Source: Oceanospirillum sp048268485
GTDB taxonomy: Bacteria; Pseudomonadota; Gammaproteobacteria; Pseudomonadales; Halomonadaceae
Assembly (NCBI GenBank): GCA_048268485.1
Contig: JBLWVL010000017.1
Span: forward strand, 1 to 64,000
Direction of reading: 5' to 3'
DNA length: 64,000 bases
This document shows, in pieces, positions 1-9,069 of this stretch. The notes under the pieces were generated by a model. It was not told where the DNA came from. It searched no databases and worked only from the letters and a program-made list of their open reading frames with translations. The translations under genes and the position numbers were made by a program. The number at the start of each line of letters is the position of its first letter. The stretch's first letter is position 1.

Positions 1-1
1 T

Positions 2-286
2 GAGGTAGGTTCTTATCTTTGCGCCTGCTGCAAAGCACCGCTTTTCGACTCTGACACGAAATACGAATCCGGTAGTGGTTGGCCCAGCTTCTGGCAATGC
101 CTCAATGATAAAGCGATCAAAGAGCGTACTGACCAAAGTCACGGTATGTCACGTACAGAGATTCTTTGCAGCGTCTGCGATGCTCATTTAGGCCATATAT
201 TCCCTGACGGCCCTCAGCCTACGGGCTTACGCTACTGCGTCAATTCTGCGTCCCTGGACTTTACCGCTAAAGAACCCGGTGCCTGA
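2..286 (+). CDS. msrB: Peptide-methionine (R)-S-oxide reductase MsrB, 3' part
   Basis: The window opens inside this gene, so its start is missing; 94 codons and a TGA stop are visible. MsrB reduces methionine-R-sulfoxide in damaged proteins using thioredoxin. The visible part has the two zinc CxxC pairs (CACC near the window start and CSVC), the GWPSF motif and the RYCVNS motif carrying the catalytic cysteine, so the zinc-containing form is expected to be active. The C-terminus ends a few residues after the catalytic strand, normal for the family. A hairpin lies about 60 bases downstream, before the next gene on the same strand. Confidence 0.95.
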   Translation, partial: EVGSYLCACCKAPLFDSDTKYESGSGWPSFWQCLNDKAIKERTDQSHGMSRTEILCSVCDAHLGHIFPDGPQPTGLRYCVNSASLDFTAKEPGA

Positions 287-345
287 CGTTTTCTTGCATT
301 AAACTACTGATAAAATCCAACCTGCTTGTTATACTTTTTCTTTAT

Positions 346-372
346 CAAGCCGCTTCATGTCGAAGCGGCTTG
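346..372 (+). terminator. Hairpin after msrB, possible weak terminator
   Basis: An 11-bp perfect stem (346-356 with 362-372) has a 5-base loop. The T-run after it is poor, so it may be a weak or Rho-assisted terminator. It sits between msrB and the GTPase gene on the same strand. Confidence 0.45.
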
Positions 373-399
373 TTGCGTTCAGAGCGACAGGAGAGCCCT

Positions 400-1290
400 A
401 TGGCGATGTTAGGTTGGTATCCGGGACACATGAATAAGGCACGTCGGCAAATTAAAGACGCTCTGCCTGAAATCGATGTTATTATTGAAGTACTGGATGC
501 TCGGCTACCCTACTCCAGCGCCAATCCGATGTTGAATGAACTACGCGGCAACAAGCCCTGCCTGAAGATCCTGAGCCGTGATGATCTGGCTGACCCGGCT
601 ATCACCAAGCGCTGGATCAGGCACTTTGAAGAGCAGAACGAAACCAGGGCAATTACTGTCACTACGACAGAGTCCCGCACGCTGAAACAAATCCCAAAGA
701 TCGTCAAAGAGATGGCTGGCCAGGTACGCAAAGACCGACCTGTACGGGTTATGGTTATGGGAATACCTAATGTTGGTAAATCGACCCTGATTAACAGCCT
801 GGCAGGCAAAAAAGTCGCTAAGGTTGGGGATGAGCCAGCAGTTACCAAGCGCCAGCAAAAAATTGCACTGCCGTCCGGTATTGCCATTATTGACACCCCC
901 GGAGTCCTTTGGCCTCGCATTGAAGACCAGAACAGCGCATACCGGCTGGCAACTTCTGGTGCTATCCGCAATACCGCTATCGACTACCTGGATATCGCCA
1001 TGTTTGCCGCCGGAGAGCTTATGGTGCGTTATCCTCAACCTTTATCATCCCGCTACAAGATGAGTGAATTACCAGCAACCCCTGAAGCGATACTCGAACT
1101 GATCGCCAGTAAGCGAGGCGGATTAAAAGCTGGCGGCCAAATCGACTGGCATAAAGCCTCAGAAGTACTGCTGAATGACCTTCGGGGTGGTCACATGGGC
1201 CGATTGTCCCTGGAAGTACCAGAAGATATCCCTGAGCCTGTGGATGAAAGTGAGAATGACGATGAAACCACTCTGCCCGTTACCAATTGA
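400..1290 (+). CDS. rbgA: Circularly permuted GTPase, YlqF/RbgA family
   Basis: A 296-residue GTPase of the YlqF/RbgA family, whose characterised members help 50S ribosomal subunit maturation. The start is the ATG at 400, behind an AGGAG site; a longer reading from a TTG at 370 would run through the upstream hairpin. The protein opens with the family hallmark GWYPGHMNKA. Motif order is permuted: the G4-like segment (ILSRDDLAD) comes first, then G1 (GIPNVGKST) and then G3 (DTPG). The G4 motif departs from the NKxD consensus, with SRDD where related proteins usually have a lysine. The acidic C-terminal tail looks disordered. Single gene between msrB and a diguanylate cyclase. Family call is firm; the ribosomal role is by homology. 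Confidence 0.9.
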   Translation: MAMLGWYPGHMNKARRQIKDALPEIDVIIEVLDARLPYSSANPMLNELRGNKPCLKILSRDDLADPAITKRWIRHFEEQNETRAITVTTTESRTLKQIPKIVKEMAGQVRKDRPVRVMVMGIPNVGKSTLINSLAGKKVAKVGDEPAVTKRQQKIALPSGIAIIDTPGVLWPRIEDQNSAYRLATSGAIRNTAIDYLDIAMFAAGELMVRYPQPLSSRYKMSELPATPEAILELIASKRGGLKAGGQIDWHKASEVLLNDLRGGHMGRLSLEVPEDIPEPVDESENDDETTLPVTN

Positions 1291-1452
1291 ACCTGTAACT
1301 CTCCGGGCGTAATACCTCCTGTCATAGTGGTCAGTGAAGAATTTATATTACACTGATCACAACCAATAACCTGAGCGGCACCAGACCTGAGAGCCAATCA
1401 GCCGTAAGCCAGCTCAGCCGTAGAAAGAACAGACCAAGGTAAGCGCTCATTT

Positions 1453-2655
1453 ATGTCTAACCCCTCTACACCAAACCCAGAGCAGAAAACGCCATCAGAG
1501 GAGAGGCGCCAGGCATCTTCCGCTGCGTCAACACTGGATGAAGCAACCGGAGGACTCTATCGAAAGTTATCCGAACTCAATCTATTTGATACACTAAGCA
1601 ACCGTTTTCATTCGGATGATTTCAATGCTACCCGCAGTGAATATATACGCACTCGCGTTAATATCCTGAGCATCATTTTTGCTATTTTTGCACCTCTGTG
1701 GATTCCTATAGACTACCTGCTACTACCACTGGATGACGTAGGAATTATCGCTGTTTATCGGCTGCTACTGTCCATTGCAATGCTAGGGCTACTTCTGATT
1801 AACAATACCCGTAAGAGAAACCTTCAGCATTCACTGTTTTGTTTAACATTACTGATTATTTTTCCGGCACTCTTCTACACCGCCAGCCTGTTTCAATTAT
1901 CAGGCAATGACACTCTGATAGGTTACAGCTTTATTCCATTTCTTCTGGTTGCCATACTCAGCGTTTTCCCTCTTACACTGATTGAAGCCAGTATTCTGGG
2001 AATGGGGCTGATCGCGGCCCTGCTCTGTAATGACTTCTTTTACAATGCTCTTTTTACGCTCGAAGGGTTTAAAGACCTCTGGTTAATCAGCATTCTTCTG
2101 GTCATCGCCCTGTGGGCCAATCAGGCCCAGCTACACATGCTGCTTCGCCTTTATCGCCAGGCCACCCGAGACCCTCTGACCGGTCTTCTGAACCGCCGGG
2201 TTATGATGGAGCGCATAAAAGAGATGAGCAAAACCTGGAACAAGTCGGAACAACCGGTGGTCAGCATTCTGATGCTGGACCTGGATCGCTTTAAGCGGAT
2301 AAATGACACATACGGACACCTGACCGGTGACCAGGTACTGCAGGCTTTCAGTCAGATCATGAAGGATGAATTACGCAGCACGGATATACTGACCCGTTAT
2401 GGTGGAGAAGAGTTTACGGCGATTCTACCCGGATCAGATATGGAGAGCGCAATCCACGCCGCAGAACGTATCCGTGTGCATTGCGAGCAATCCTGGGTAG
2501 CTTCAACCGATAATGAACCTGTACGCTTTACTGTCAGTATAGGTGTTGGTGAATTAAAGCCGGGCGAAGCGTTTAATGACACACTGAACAGGGTAGACAA
2601 CTCTCTCTATGAAGCCAAAAAAACCGGACGAAATAAAGTGGTTCAGGCTGACTGA
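1453..2655 (+). CDS. Membrane-bound diguanylate cyclase (GGDEF)
   Basis: A 400-residue protein: about 70 polar N-terminal residues, roughly six hydrophobic segments (about 75-225) forming a membrane sensor, then a GGDEF domain (about 235-400). The active-site loop reads GGEEF and the metal-binding DLDRFKRINDTYGH segment is intact, so it should make c-di-GMP from two GTP. An RSTD sequence five residues before GGEEF fits the RxxD inhibitory I-site, so product feedback is expected. The membrane part could not be assigned to a named sensor family and the signal is unknown. ATG at 1453. The 3' end of the gene forms part of a 12-bp terminator hairpin. The next gene is convergent. Confidence 0.9.
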   Translation: MSNPSTPNPEQKTPSEERRQASSAASTLDEATGGLYRKLSELNLFDTLSNRFHSDDFNATRSEYIRTRVNILSIIFAIFAPLWIPIDYLLLPLDDVGIIAVYRLLLSIAMLGLLLINNTRKRNLQHSLFCLTLLIIFPALFYTASLFQLSGNDTLIGYSFIPFLLVAILSVFPLTLIEASILGMGLIAALLCNDFFYNALFTLEGFKDLWLISILLVIALWANQAQLHMLLRLYRQATRDPLTGLLNRRVMMERIKEMSKTWNKSEQPVVSILMLDLDRFKRINDTYGHLTGDQVLQAFSQIMKDELRSTDILTRYGGEEFTAILPGSDMESAIHAAERIRVHCEQSWVASTDNEPVRFTVSIGVGELKPGEAFNDTLNRVDNSLYEAKKTGRNKVVQAD

Positions 2656-2663
2656 ACCACTTT
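2635..2663 (+). terminator. Bidirectional hairpin overlapping the GGDEF stop codon
   Basis: A 12-bp perfect stem (2635-2646 with 2652-2663) with loop GCTGA spans the stop codon of the diguanylate cyclase. It lies between convergent genes and could end both transcripts. T-runs on both sides are short. Confidence 0.55.
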
Positions 2664-2725
2664 GATATAACCCAAGCCCAAATAGGTGTTACGGAACCTC
2701 TTCAGATCGGAATATCAGCGCTTTT

Positions 2726-3553
2726 CTATCGGCCCTGCCAACAAGCGGGGCGCTTACCCAGAAAAGCATCAACCCCCTCCTGAGCATCATGAGCCAGCAT
2801 ATTTTCTGTCATCACCCGACTGCAATAGTCATAAGCTTCGCTCTGTGTCATATCACGCTGCTGATAAAACGCTCCCTTACCGACCTTAAGTGTGTAGGAG
2901 GATTTGGCCGCAATCAGCTGGGCCACCTGATCCACCCGTGCATCCAGTTCTTCCGGTGCAACCGACTCATTAATCAGACCTACCTGTTCCGCTTTATCCG
3001 CCGAAACCATTTCACCGGTCAATAGCATTGCCATCGCCTGTTTTGGGTGTACAGCACGGGTCAGAGCCACCATAGGGGTTGAGCAGAAAAGGCCAATATT
3101 TACTCCCGGTGTTGCAAACCGGGAGTCCGCTGCGGCATAGGCCAGATCACAGGTTGCCACTAACTGACAACCTGCTGCCGTTGCAATACCATGCACTTTG
3201 GCGATCACAGGCTGTGGAATAGATTGAATTCTGGCCATCAGGTCCGCACAGGTAGAAAAGGTTTCCTGATAAAACCCCTCAGTTCCCCCCTCTTTCATCT
3301 CCCGGAGATCGTGGCCGGCACAAAACCCTTTACCGCTACCGGAGATAACAATCACTTTAATCGACTTATCATCAGCCAAAAGACCCAGCTGATGAATCAA
3401 CTCCTGCATACAAGCCAATGAAAGCGCATTGTAGGCCTTAGGCCGGTTAAGTATCAGATAGCTAACCCCGTCTTTATCCTGACGCAAGACCAGAGCCTCA
3501 TCGCTCTGATTTAAATGGGTCGACTGAGCTTGATGAGATTGTTTTCCTGACAT
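2726..3553 (-). CDS. Enoyl-CoA hydratase/isomerase-fold protein with altered active site
   Basis: A 275-residue crotonase-superfamily protein. The oxyanion-hole regions are recognisable (LNRPKAYNALS near 35-45, GKGFCAGHDLREM near 74-86). The two catalytic glutamates of true enoyl-CoA hydratases are absent: the CEL position reads CQL (Gln130) and the PE position reads PG (Gly150). It therefore resembles the ECHDC3-like branch, whose reaction is poorly defined, and should not be called a hydratase without testing. ATG at 3553 with a GGA sequence 8 bases upstream. Monocistronic, convergent with the GGDEF gene and divergent from alaA. The substrate is presumably an acyl-CoA but is not known. Confidence 0.8.
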   Translation of the reverse strand: MSGKQSHQAQSTHLNQSDEALVLRQDKDGVSYLILNRPKAYNALSLACMQELIHQLGLLADDKSIKVIVISGSGKGFCAGHDLREMKEGGTEGFYQETFSTCADLMARIQSIPQPVIAKVHGIATAAGCQLVATCDLAYAAADSRFATPGVNIGLFCSTPMVALTRAVHPKQAMAMLLTGEMVSADKAEQVGLINESVAPEELDARVDQVAQLIAAKSSYTLKVGKGAFYQQRDMTQSEAYDYCSRVMTENMLAHDAQEGVDAFLGKRPACWQGR

Positions 3554-3752
3554 AAAAACGGTCCTTTTTATTGTTTGAATTCAGTTTATCAGCAAAACAG
3601 CATATCACCTTGGTAAAAAAAACCCATCAGTCAGACTATTCATCTATTTAACCGCTTACCAAAGCCCGATATATTATTTACTATAGATCACTTTCTAATA
3701 TTCTCAGGCAGTATTGCCTGATCCTATACCCAGCCCGCACAACGGAACCCGT

Positions 3753-4967
3753 ATGCAAACCATCAAAAAGTCCACAAAACTGAACAACGTATGTTATGAC
3801 ATCCGTGGACCTGTCCTTGAAGAAGCCAAACGAATGGAAGAGGAAGGTCACCGTATTCTTAAACTGAATATTGGCAACCCGGCCCCATTCGGCTTTGAGG
3901 CACCGGAAGAGATTCTGCAGGATGTACTCTATAACCTGCCCAATGCCCAGGGCTACTGCGAATCCAAAGGTTTGTACTCGGCCCGTAAAGCGGTAATGCA
4001 GGAGTGTCAGCGCAAAAAAATCGATAATGTTTCCATTGAAGATATCTATCTGGGTAATGGTGTCAGCGAGCTGATCGTGATGGCAACCCAGGGCCTGCTG
4101 AATGATGATGATGAACTGCTGATTCCGGCTCCGGATTACCCGCTGTGGACTGCAGCAACCCGTCTGGCCGGTGGTAAGGCGGTGCACTATATCTGTGATG
4201 AACAGGCAGACTGGTACCCTGACATAGATGATATACGCAGTAAAATCACGGAACGCACTAAGGGCATTGTGATCATCAACCCGAACAACCCTACCGGAGC
4301 CCTGTATCCGGAAGCCCTATTGCAACAGATCATCGAAGTCGCCCGGGAACACAATCTGGTGATCCTGGCGGATGAGATCTACGACAAGATCCTTTACGAC
4401 GAAGAGAAGCATACCTCCATCGCCAGTCTGGCAGACGATGTCCTGTTTTTAACCTTCAATGGGCTATCAAAATCTTACCGCGTAGCTGGTTTTCGTTCCG
4501 GCTGGATGATTATCAGCGGCAATAAACATAATGCTTCAGATTTTATCGAAGGATTGAGCATGCTCTCCTCCATGCGTCTCTGTGCCAATGTACCGGCTCA
4601 GCATGCAGTCCAGACTGCCCTTGGTGGCTACCAGAGCATTAATGATCTGATACTGCCCGGCGGACGCCTGAAAGAGCAGCGGGACCTGGCCTGGGAGATG
4701 CTGGACAATATCCCCGGCATCAGCTGCGTCAAGCCGAAAGGTGCACTCTACCTGTTCCCTAAACTGGACGTGAAGCGCTTTAACATCCATGACGATGAGA
4801 AGTTCGCTTTCGATCTTCTCAAGCAGGAAAAGATGCTGATCGTACAAGGGACTGCATTCAACTGGCCAGAGCCGGATCATTTCCGCATCGTTTCATTGCC
4901 CTATGTTGATCAGTTGGAAGACGCAATCAATCGTATTGACCGTTTCCTGAGCAAATACAGCCAGTAA
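3753..4967 (+). CDS. alaA: Glutamate-pyruvate aminotransferase AlaA
   Basis: A 404-residue PLP-dependent class I/II aminotransferase that makes alanine from pyruvate and glutamate. The sequence follows E. coli AlaA closely from its N-terminus (NVCYDIRGPVLEEAKR) through NIGNPAPFGF, INPNNPTGA and the PLP-lysine motif NGLSKSYRVAGFR, with the lysine at residue 240. The start is the ATG at 3753; an upstream in-frame ATG at 3714 would add 13 residues with no family support. A strong terminator follows at 4993. Monocistronic. Confidence 0.97.
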   Translation: MQTIKKSTKLNNVCYDIRGPVLEEAKRMEEEGHRILKLNIGNPAPFGFEAPEEILQDVLYNLPNAQGYCESKGLYSARKAVMQECQRKKIDNVSIEDIYLGNGVSELIVMATQGLLNDDDELLIPAPDYPLWTAATRLAGGKAVHYICDEQADWYPDIDDIRSKITERTKGIVIINPNNPTGALYPEALLQQIIEVAREHNLVILADEIYDKILYDEEKHTSIASLADDVLFLTFNGLSKSYRVAGFRSGWMIISGNKHNASDFIEGLSMLSSMRLCANVPAQHAVQTALGGYQSINDLILPGGRLKEQRDLAWEMLDNIPGISCVKPKGALYLFPKLDVKRFNIHDDEKFAFDLLKQEKMLIVQGTAFNWPEPDHFRIVSLPYVDQLEDAINRIDRFLSKYSQ

Positions 4968-4992
4968 TCACAGATCTACTATCAGATAGCTC

Positions 4993-5017
4993 AATACCCC
5001 GGCTCAACCGGGGTATT
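4993..5017 (+). terminator. Terminator after alaA
   Basis: A 10-bp perfect GC-rich stem (4993-5002 with 5008-5017) with loop CTCAA, 25 bases after the alaA stop. The downstream tract is only moderately T-rich. Confidence 0.65.
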
Positions 5018-5052
5018 CATTTCACAAATATCTTTTTTTACGCAGTAAGCAT

Positions 5053-5106
5053 GGAACCAAAAAATGTGGCCGCCATCAAAAGTCCACATTGGTTTAATAA
5101 TGTTCC
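5053..5106. repeat. Nested inverted repeats upstream of htpX
   Basis: Three arm pairs nest around the same centre: AATGTGG (5063-5069) with CCACATT (5084-5090), AACC (5055-5058) with GGTT (5091-5094), and GGAAC (5053-5057) with GTTCC (5102-5106). They could form a branched hairpin or be protein-binding half-sites. No function can be assigned. Confidence 0.4.
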
Positions 5107-5157
5107 AAAAGAAACTCCGGCAAGGGCAGCGGTGTCACAACTAAAACACGAGCACAC

Positions 5158-5185
5158 CTTGCAACCGGATATTTCAACCCAATTT
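5158..5185 (+). promoter_or_regulatory. Candidate heat-shock (sigma-32) promoter of htpX
   Basis: CTTGCAA (5158-5164), a 13-base spacer and CCCAATTT (5178-5185) resemble the sigma-32 pattern CTTGAAA-N13-15-CCCCATNT, 53 bases before the htpX ATG. htpX is heat-shock inducible in E. coli, which supports the reading. Identified by eye only. Confidence 0.45.
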
Positions 5186-5238
5186 AATGTATAACTCTTA
5201 TTTAAAAAGCTGATTAACTTGATGGAGAATTCGCAAAA

Positions 5239-6120
5239 ATGATGCGTATCGGACTATTCCTTTTAACGAACCTTGCTGTACTGGTAATTGCGGGTATCGT
5301 TCTTAGCGTACTGGGGGTAGGCAGCTATAAGTCGGGTGGCAGCCTCAACCTGACCAGCCTGCTGATCTTCTGCGGTGTTTTCGGCATGACAGGCTCCCTG
5401 ATCTCTCTGTTTATGTCTAAAACCATCGCTAAAATGAGCACCCGTACTCAGGTTATTGATCAGCCCCGTAACGAAACCGAAGCCTGGTTACTGCAAACGG
5501 TTGCTGAATTATCACAAAAAGCAGGCATCAAGATGCCAACCGTGGGTATTTTTCCGGCAATGGAATCCAATGCCTTTGCAACGGGCTGGAACCGAAATGA
5601 TGCCTTGGTATCGGTTAGTGCCGGATTGCTGCAACGCATGAGCCCTGATGAAGTACGCGCTGTTCTGGCCCATGAGATCGGCCATGTTGCCAATGGTGAT
5701 ATGGTGACTCTGGCGCTGATTCAGGGCGTGGTGAACACCTTTGTTATGTTTGTAACCCGTGTTGTGGTTTACGCCATTGATCAGTTCACCGCCAACGAAG
5801 AAGGTGAAGGCGGCTTGGGCTGGGTTGCCGAAATGGTACTGACCATTGTACTGGATATCCTGTTTGGCATTCTGGCTTCTGCTGTTGTTGCCTGGTTCAG
5901 CCGTAAACGTGAATTCAAAGCGGATCATGCTGGTGCAACACTTGCTGATCGTCAGTCAATGATCTCTGCCCTACAGCGCCTGAAAGCAGAGTCCGGTGAG
6001 GAAAGTATGATGAAAGGCTCAATGACAGCCCTTGCTATCTCTGGCGGCAGAATGTCTGCTATGTTTGCCTCACACCCGCCTCTGGATGAGCGTATCGAAG
6101 CACTTCAGCGTGGCCGCTAA
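5239..6120 (+). CDS. htpX: Membrane zinc metalloprotease HtpX
   Basis: A 293-residue M48B protease, exactly the length of E. coli HtpX, which degrades damaged inner-membrane proteins alongside FtsH. Two N-terminal membrane segments (about 4-26 and 37-60) precede the zinc motif HEIGH (His145, Glu146, His149), followed by two more hydrophobic segments. The third ligand is the glutamate of the conserved REFKADHAG segment. The C-terminal HPPLDERIEAL signature is intact. The ATG at 5239 has a GGAG site (GATGGAGAATTC). A candidate sigma-32 promoter lies upstream and a strong terminator downstream. Confidence 0.97.
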   Translation: MMRIGLFLLTNLAVLVIAGIVLSVLGVGSYKSGGSLNLTSLLIFCGVFGMTGSLISLFMSKTIAKMSTRTQVIDQPRNETEAWLLQTVAELSQKAGIKMPTVGIFPAMESNAFATGWNRNDALVSVSAGLLQRMSPDEVRAVLAHEIGHVANGDMVTLALIQGVVNTFVMFVTRVVVYAIDQFTANEEGEGGLGWVAEMVLTIVLDILFGILASAVVAWFSRKREFKADHAGATLADRQSMISALQRLKAESGEESMMKGSMTALAISGGRMSAMFASHPPLDERIEALQRGR

Positions 6121-6463
6121 TCCGTTAAGGAATATTGATTAGCTTCCGGGCAAAGAACAGAAACATGTTGTACAGAAGAAACGGTCTGCTCACTGCAGGC
6201 CGTTTTTTTATAGCCAGGCTTTATACCGGCAATAATGTATTTAAAATAGTGTTGAACACACTTTACTCAGGTGAGCATTTTTCAATCGTCATCTGGTAGA
6301 AAATAGCATCTATCATATTTGTTTTATCATATAATTCTGAATTATCTGTAGTTGCTACTAAATTGAGGAAGAGCTACCCGCTAATGATGGGAATATACCA
6401 TCTCTGATCCTCTGCAACTCAAAACCCGGTTACCGCTAAACCCAATAAGCGAAGGTTTTAACC
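6121..6463 (+). other. Non-coding stretch between htpX and the sensor kinase
   Basis: Holds the htpX terminator at its start and presumably the kinase promoter, which could not be fixed by eye. The rest is AT-rich with no convincing small gene. A small imperfect palindrome, AGTGT-N5-ACACT, lies near 6248. Confidence 0.6.
6181..6209 (+). terminator. Rho-independent terminator of htpX
   Basis: A 9-bp stem with one G-T pair (6181-6189 with 6195-6203), loop TCACT, followed directly by a run of seven T. Confidence 0.85.
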
Positions 6464-9067
6464 ATGTCTGATATATTATTGCCAGCCAATGAAACAGAGC
6501 GCCTAAAGCACCTGCATGAGCTGGCGATTCTTGATACAGGACGTGATGCTGCATTTGACCGACTAACAGAACTGGCACGGGATCTTTTTGACACGCCTAT
6601 TGCGCTGGTGTCACTGGTAGATGAAAACCGGCAATGGTTTAAGTCAGAGCAAGGGTTTAACTGTACCGAGACCCATAGAGATATCTCCTTCTGCTCCCAC
6701 GCTATATCCCTGGGTGAAGCACTGGTCATCCCCGATACACTTGCTGATAAACGGTTTCGGGAAAACCCTTTAGTTACCGGTGAGCACTCAATCCGCTTTT
6801 ATGCCGGCATTCCTATCAGCATTAGTGACGGGTTACACCTGGGAAGTTTCTGTATTTTTGATACCCAACCGAGAACGCTGTCCGCCCGGGAGATGCACCG
6901 TTTGGAACAGCTTGCCCGCCAGGCAGAAGAGTTGATCCGCCTGCATCAGCAAACCCTTGTACTTGCCCGGGAGAAAAACGAAGTTGGTATCAGCCGTGCC
7001 CGTTACCGTGCCATTGTCGATTCAGCTGCAGCAGGTATCATCCGTATCAACCATCTCGGCACCATCCTTGAAGTTAACCCCTTCGCCCAACAGCTCCTTG
7101 ACTACAGTGAAGAGGAGCTAAAAGGTCAGAATGTTAAAGTGATCATGCCTAACCCATGGGCAAGGGAGCACGACGATTACCTGAGACGCTTTATGCAAAG
7201 TGGTCAGGCAAAGATCATCGGAAAAGGGCGGGAAGTTGAAGCCCGCCGGAAAGATGGCACCCGATTACCGATTCACTTAGGGGTTAGCGAGGTTCATAGC
7301 AACCAACCCGAAGAGCGCCAGTTTATTGGCATTTTGTCAGATCTGCAGGATGTACGGGCGGCCCAGCGAGCAGAGCAGCAAGAGAAATCGCTGCTGAAAA
7401 TCCTTCATCAGGGCCTGACCGATTACCAGGCCCTGCTGTCAAAAGACAAGCTTTGGGCCTTTCTTATGGAGGCTCTCCGGGAGCTGACTGACAGTGACTA
7501 TGCATTTATCGGTGAAGTCTTATTAGTTGATGGCCGGAAGGCGCTCAAGCTCCATGCCATCACGGATCTGTCATGGAATAAAAAATCAAAATTGCTGATG
7601 GATAAGCTGGTGGCAGGCGATATGTTACTCAGCAACCCGGATACCCTTATCGGTAAAGTATTCGCCGATGAAGAGTTAATCATTAATAACAATATGCAGG
7701 AAAGGTTTGAGAACAGTTACCTGCCCCCGGGTCACCCGGAACTTTATCGCTACATGGGTGTGCCCATATTTGATCAGGGTGAAGTGATTGGCATGTTTGC
7801 CATTGCGAACAGCCAAAAAGACTATCAACCGGAACTGGCCGAGTGGCTGAACCCTTTTACCAGTACCTGTGCATTATTGATTCGCCTCTATCGGCAAATG
7901 CATGAGCGTGAGAAAATCAATGACCAGCTACGCCAGGCCCGGGATGCCGCTCAACAGGCAAGCCAGGCGAAAAGCGAATTCCTTTCGTCTATGAGTCATG
8001 AGCTGCGCACACCAATGAATGCGATTCTGGGGTTTGCTCAGCTACTACAGTCCGGCAAGCATCCGCTGACAGACCGTCAGCAGCGCCATGTAAAGCAGAT
8101 CTACAAAAGCGGGCAGCATCTGCTTGCTCTGATTAATGATGTTCTGGACTTAGCCCGCATTGAGGCAGGCCGTATCAGCGTTTCTCTGGAATCCCTTAAT
8201 GTTCGGGAAATGATGCTGGATGCACTGGAGGGTCTGCAGCCGATAGCGGATCAATATCAGATTCTTCTGCAGCCGGACGAAAGCACGAACCAAACCATCT
8301 GGGTCACTGCTGATTATACCCGCTGCCAGCAGGTACTGATAAACTTGGTTACCAATGCTATTAAATACAATCGCCCTGAAGGCCGTGTATTTATACGCTG
8401 CAAAATACAGGAAGATCAACTGCGTATTGAAGTTGAAGACACAGGTGAAGGCATCTCTTCAGACCAGCTTGAGCAGCTGTTCCAACCCTTCAGCCGACTC
8501 GGTGCTGAGAACTCAGCCATCGAAGGCACGGGTATTGGTCTGGCCCTGAGTCAACAGTTGGTCGAACTGATGCAAGGGCGCATCGGTGTGGAAAGTGAAG
8601 AGCACAAAGGAAGCTGTTTCTGGTTTACACTCCCATTGGCTGATCAGAGCGATACAGGGAGTCACAGCTCCACTCAAAGGCCCGGTACGGAAGGTCAAGG
8701 TGTTCATCTTCTGTATGTGGAAGATAACCCGGCTAACCAACGTTTACTGGAAGCTTTTGTTGATGAACATCCGGACTACCGGCTATCACTGGCCTCCTCC
8801 GCAGAGCTTGCCTTAGAAATGGCCGCCTCAGACATACCGGATCTGATTCTGATGGATCTTGACCTGCCTGGTATTACAGGGATTCAGGCACAAAAAATGT
8901 TATCCCGTAACCCTTTGACCCGAAAAATACCTGTTATAGCAGTCTCCGCAGCAGCTTCAGATAAGTGTCGCTCCGAGCTTATGTCAGACGGCTTTATCGA
9001 TTACCTCAATAAACCTCTGGATCTTGATAAACTACTTCAGACACTGCGCAAACAACTGGAGCACTAA
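6464..9067 (+). CDS. Hybrid sensor histidine kinase (GAF-PAS-GAF-HisKA-HATPase-REC)
   Basis: An 867-residue cytoplasmic hybrid kinase with no membrane segment. Domains in order: GAF (about 20-165), PAS (about 178-300), a second GAF (about 325-480), HisKA with phospho-accepting His512 in MSHELRTPMN, HATPase with N, G1 and G2 boxes (NAIKYN, DTGEGIS, GTGIGLALS), and a C-terminal receiver with Asp798 in LMDLDLPG and the conserved Lys in NKPL. All key residues are present, so a His-to-Asp relay is likely. The ATG at 6464 follows AAGG with 8-base spacing. The next gene starts 2 bases after this stop, so this kinase probably controls the c-di-GMP regulator encoded there. The input signal is unknown. 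Confidence 0.93.
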   Translation: MSDILLPANETERLKHLHELAILDTGRDAAFDRLTELARDLFDTPIALVSLVDENRQWFKSEQGFNCTETHRDISFCSHAISLGEALVIPDTLADKRFRENPLVTGEHSIRFYAGIPISISDGLHLGSFCIFDTQPRTLSAREMHRLEQLARQAEELIRLHQQTLVLAREKNEVGISRARYRAIVDSAAAGIIRINHLGTILEVNPFAQQLLDYSEEELKGQNVKVIMPNPWAREHDDYLRRFMQSGQAKIIGKGREVEARRKDGTRLPIHLGVSEVHSNQPEERQFIGILSDLQDVRAAQRAEQQEKSLLKILHQGLTDYQALLSKDKLWAFLMEALRELTDSDYAFIGEVLLVDGRKALKLHAITDLSWNKKSKLLMDKLVAGDMLLSNPDTLIGKVFADEELIINNNMQERFENSYLPPGHPELYRYMGVPIFDQGEVIGMFAIANSQKDYQPELAEWLNPFTSTCALLIRLYRQMHEREKINDQLRQARDAAQQASQAKSEFLSSMSHELRTPMNAILGFAQLLQSGKHPLTDRQQRHVKQIYKSGQHLLALINDVLDLARIEAGRISVSLESLNVREMMLDALEGLQPIADQYQILLQPDESTNQTIWVTADYTRCQQVLINLVTNAIKYNRPEGRVFIRCKIQEDQLRIEVEDTGEGISSDQLEQLFQPFSRLGAENSAIEGTGIGLALSQQLVELMQGRIGVESEEHKGSCFWFTLPLADQSDTGSHSSTQRPGTEGQGVHLLYVEDNPANQRLLEAFVDEHPDYRLSLASSAELALEMAASDIPDLILMDLDLPGITGIQAQKMLSRNPLTRKIPVIAVSAAASDKCRSELMSDGFIDYLNKPLDLDKLLQTLRKQLEH

Positions 9068-9069
9068 CT

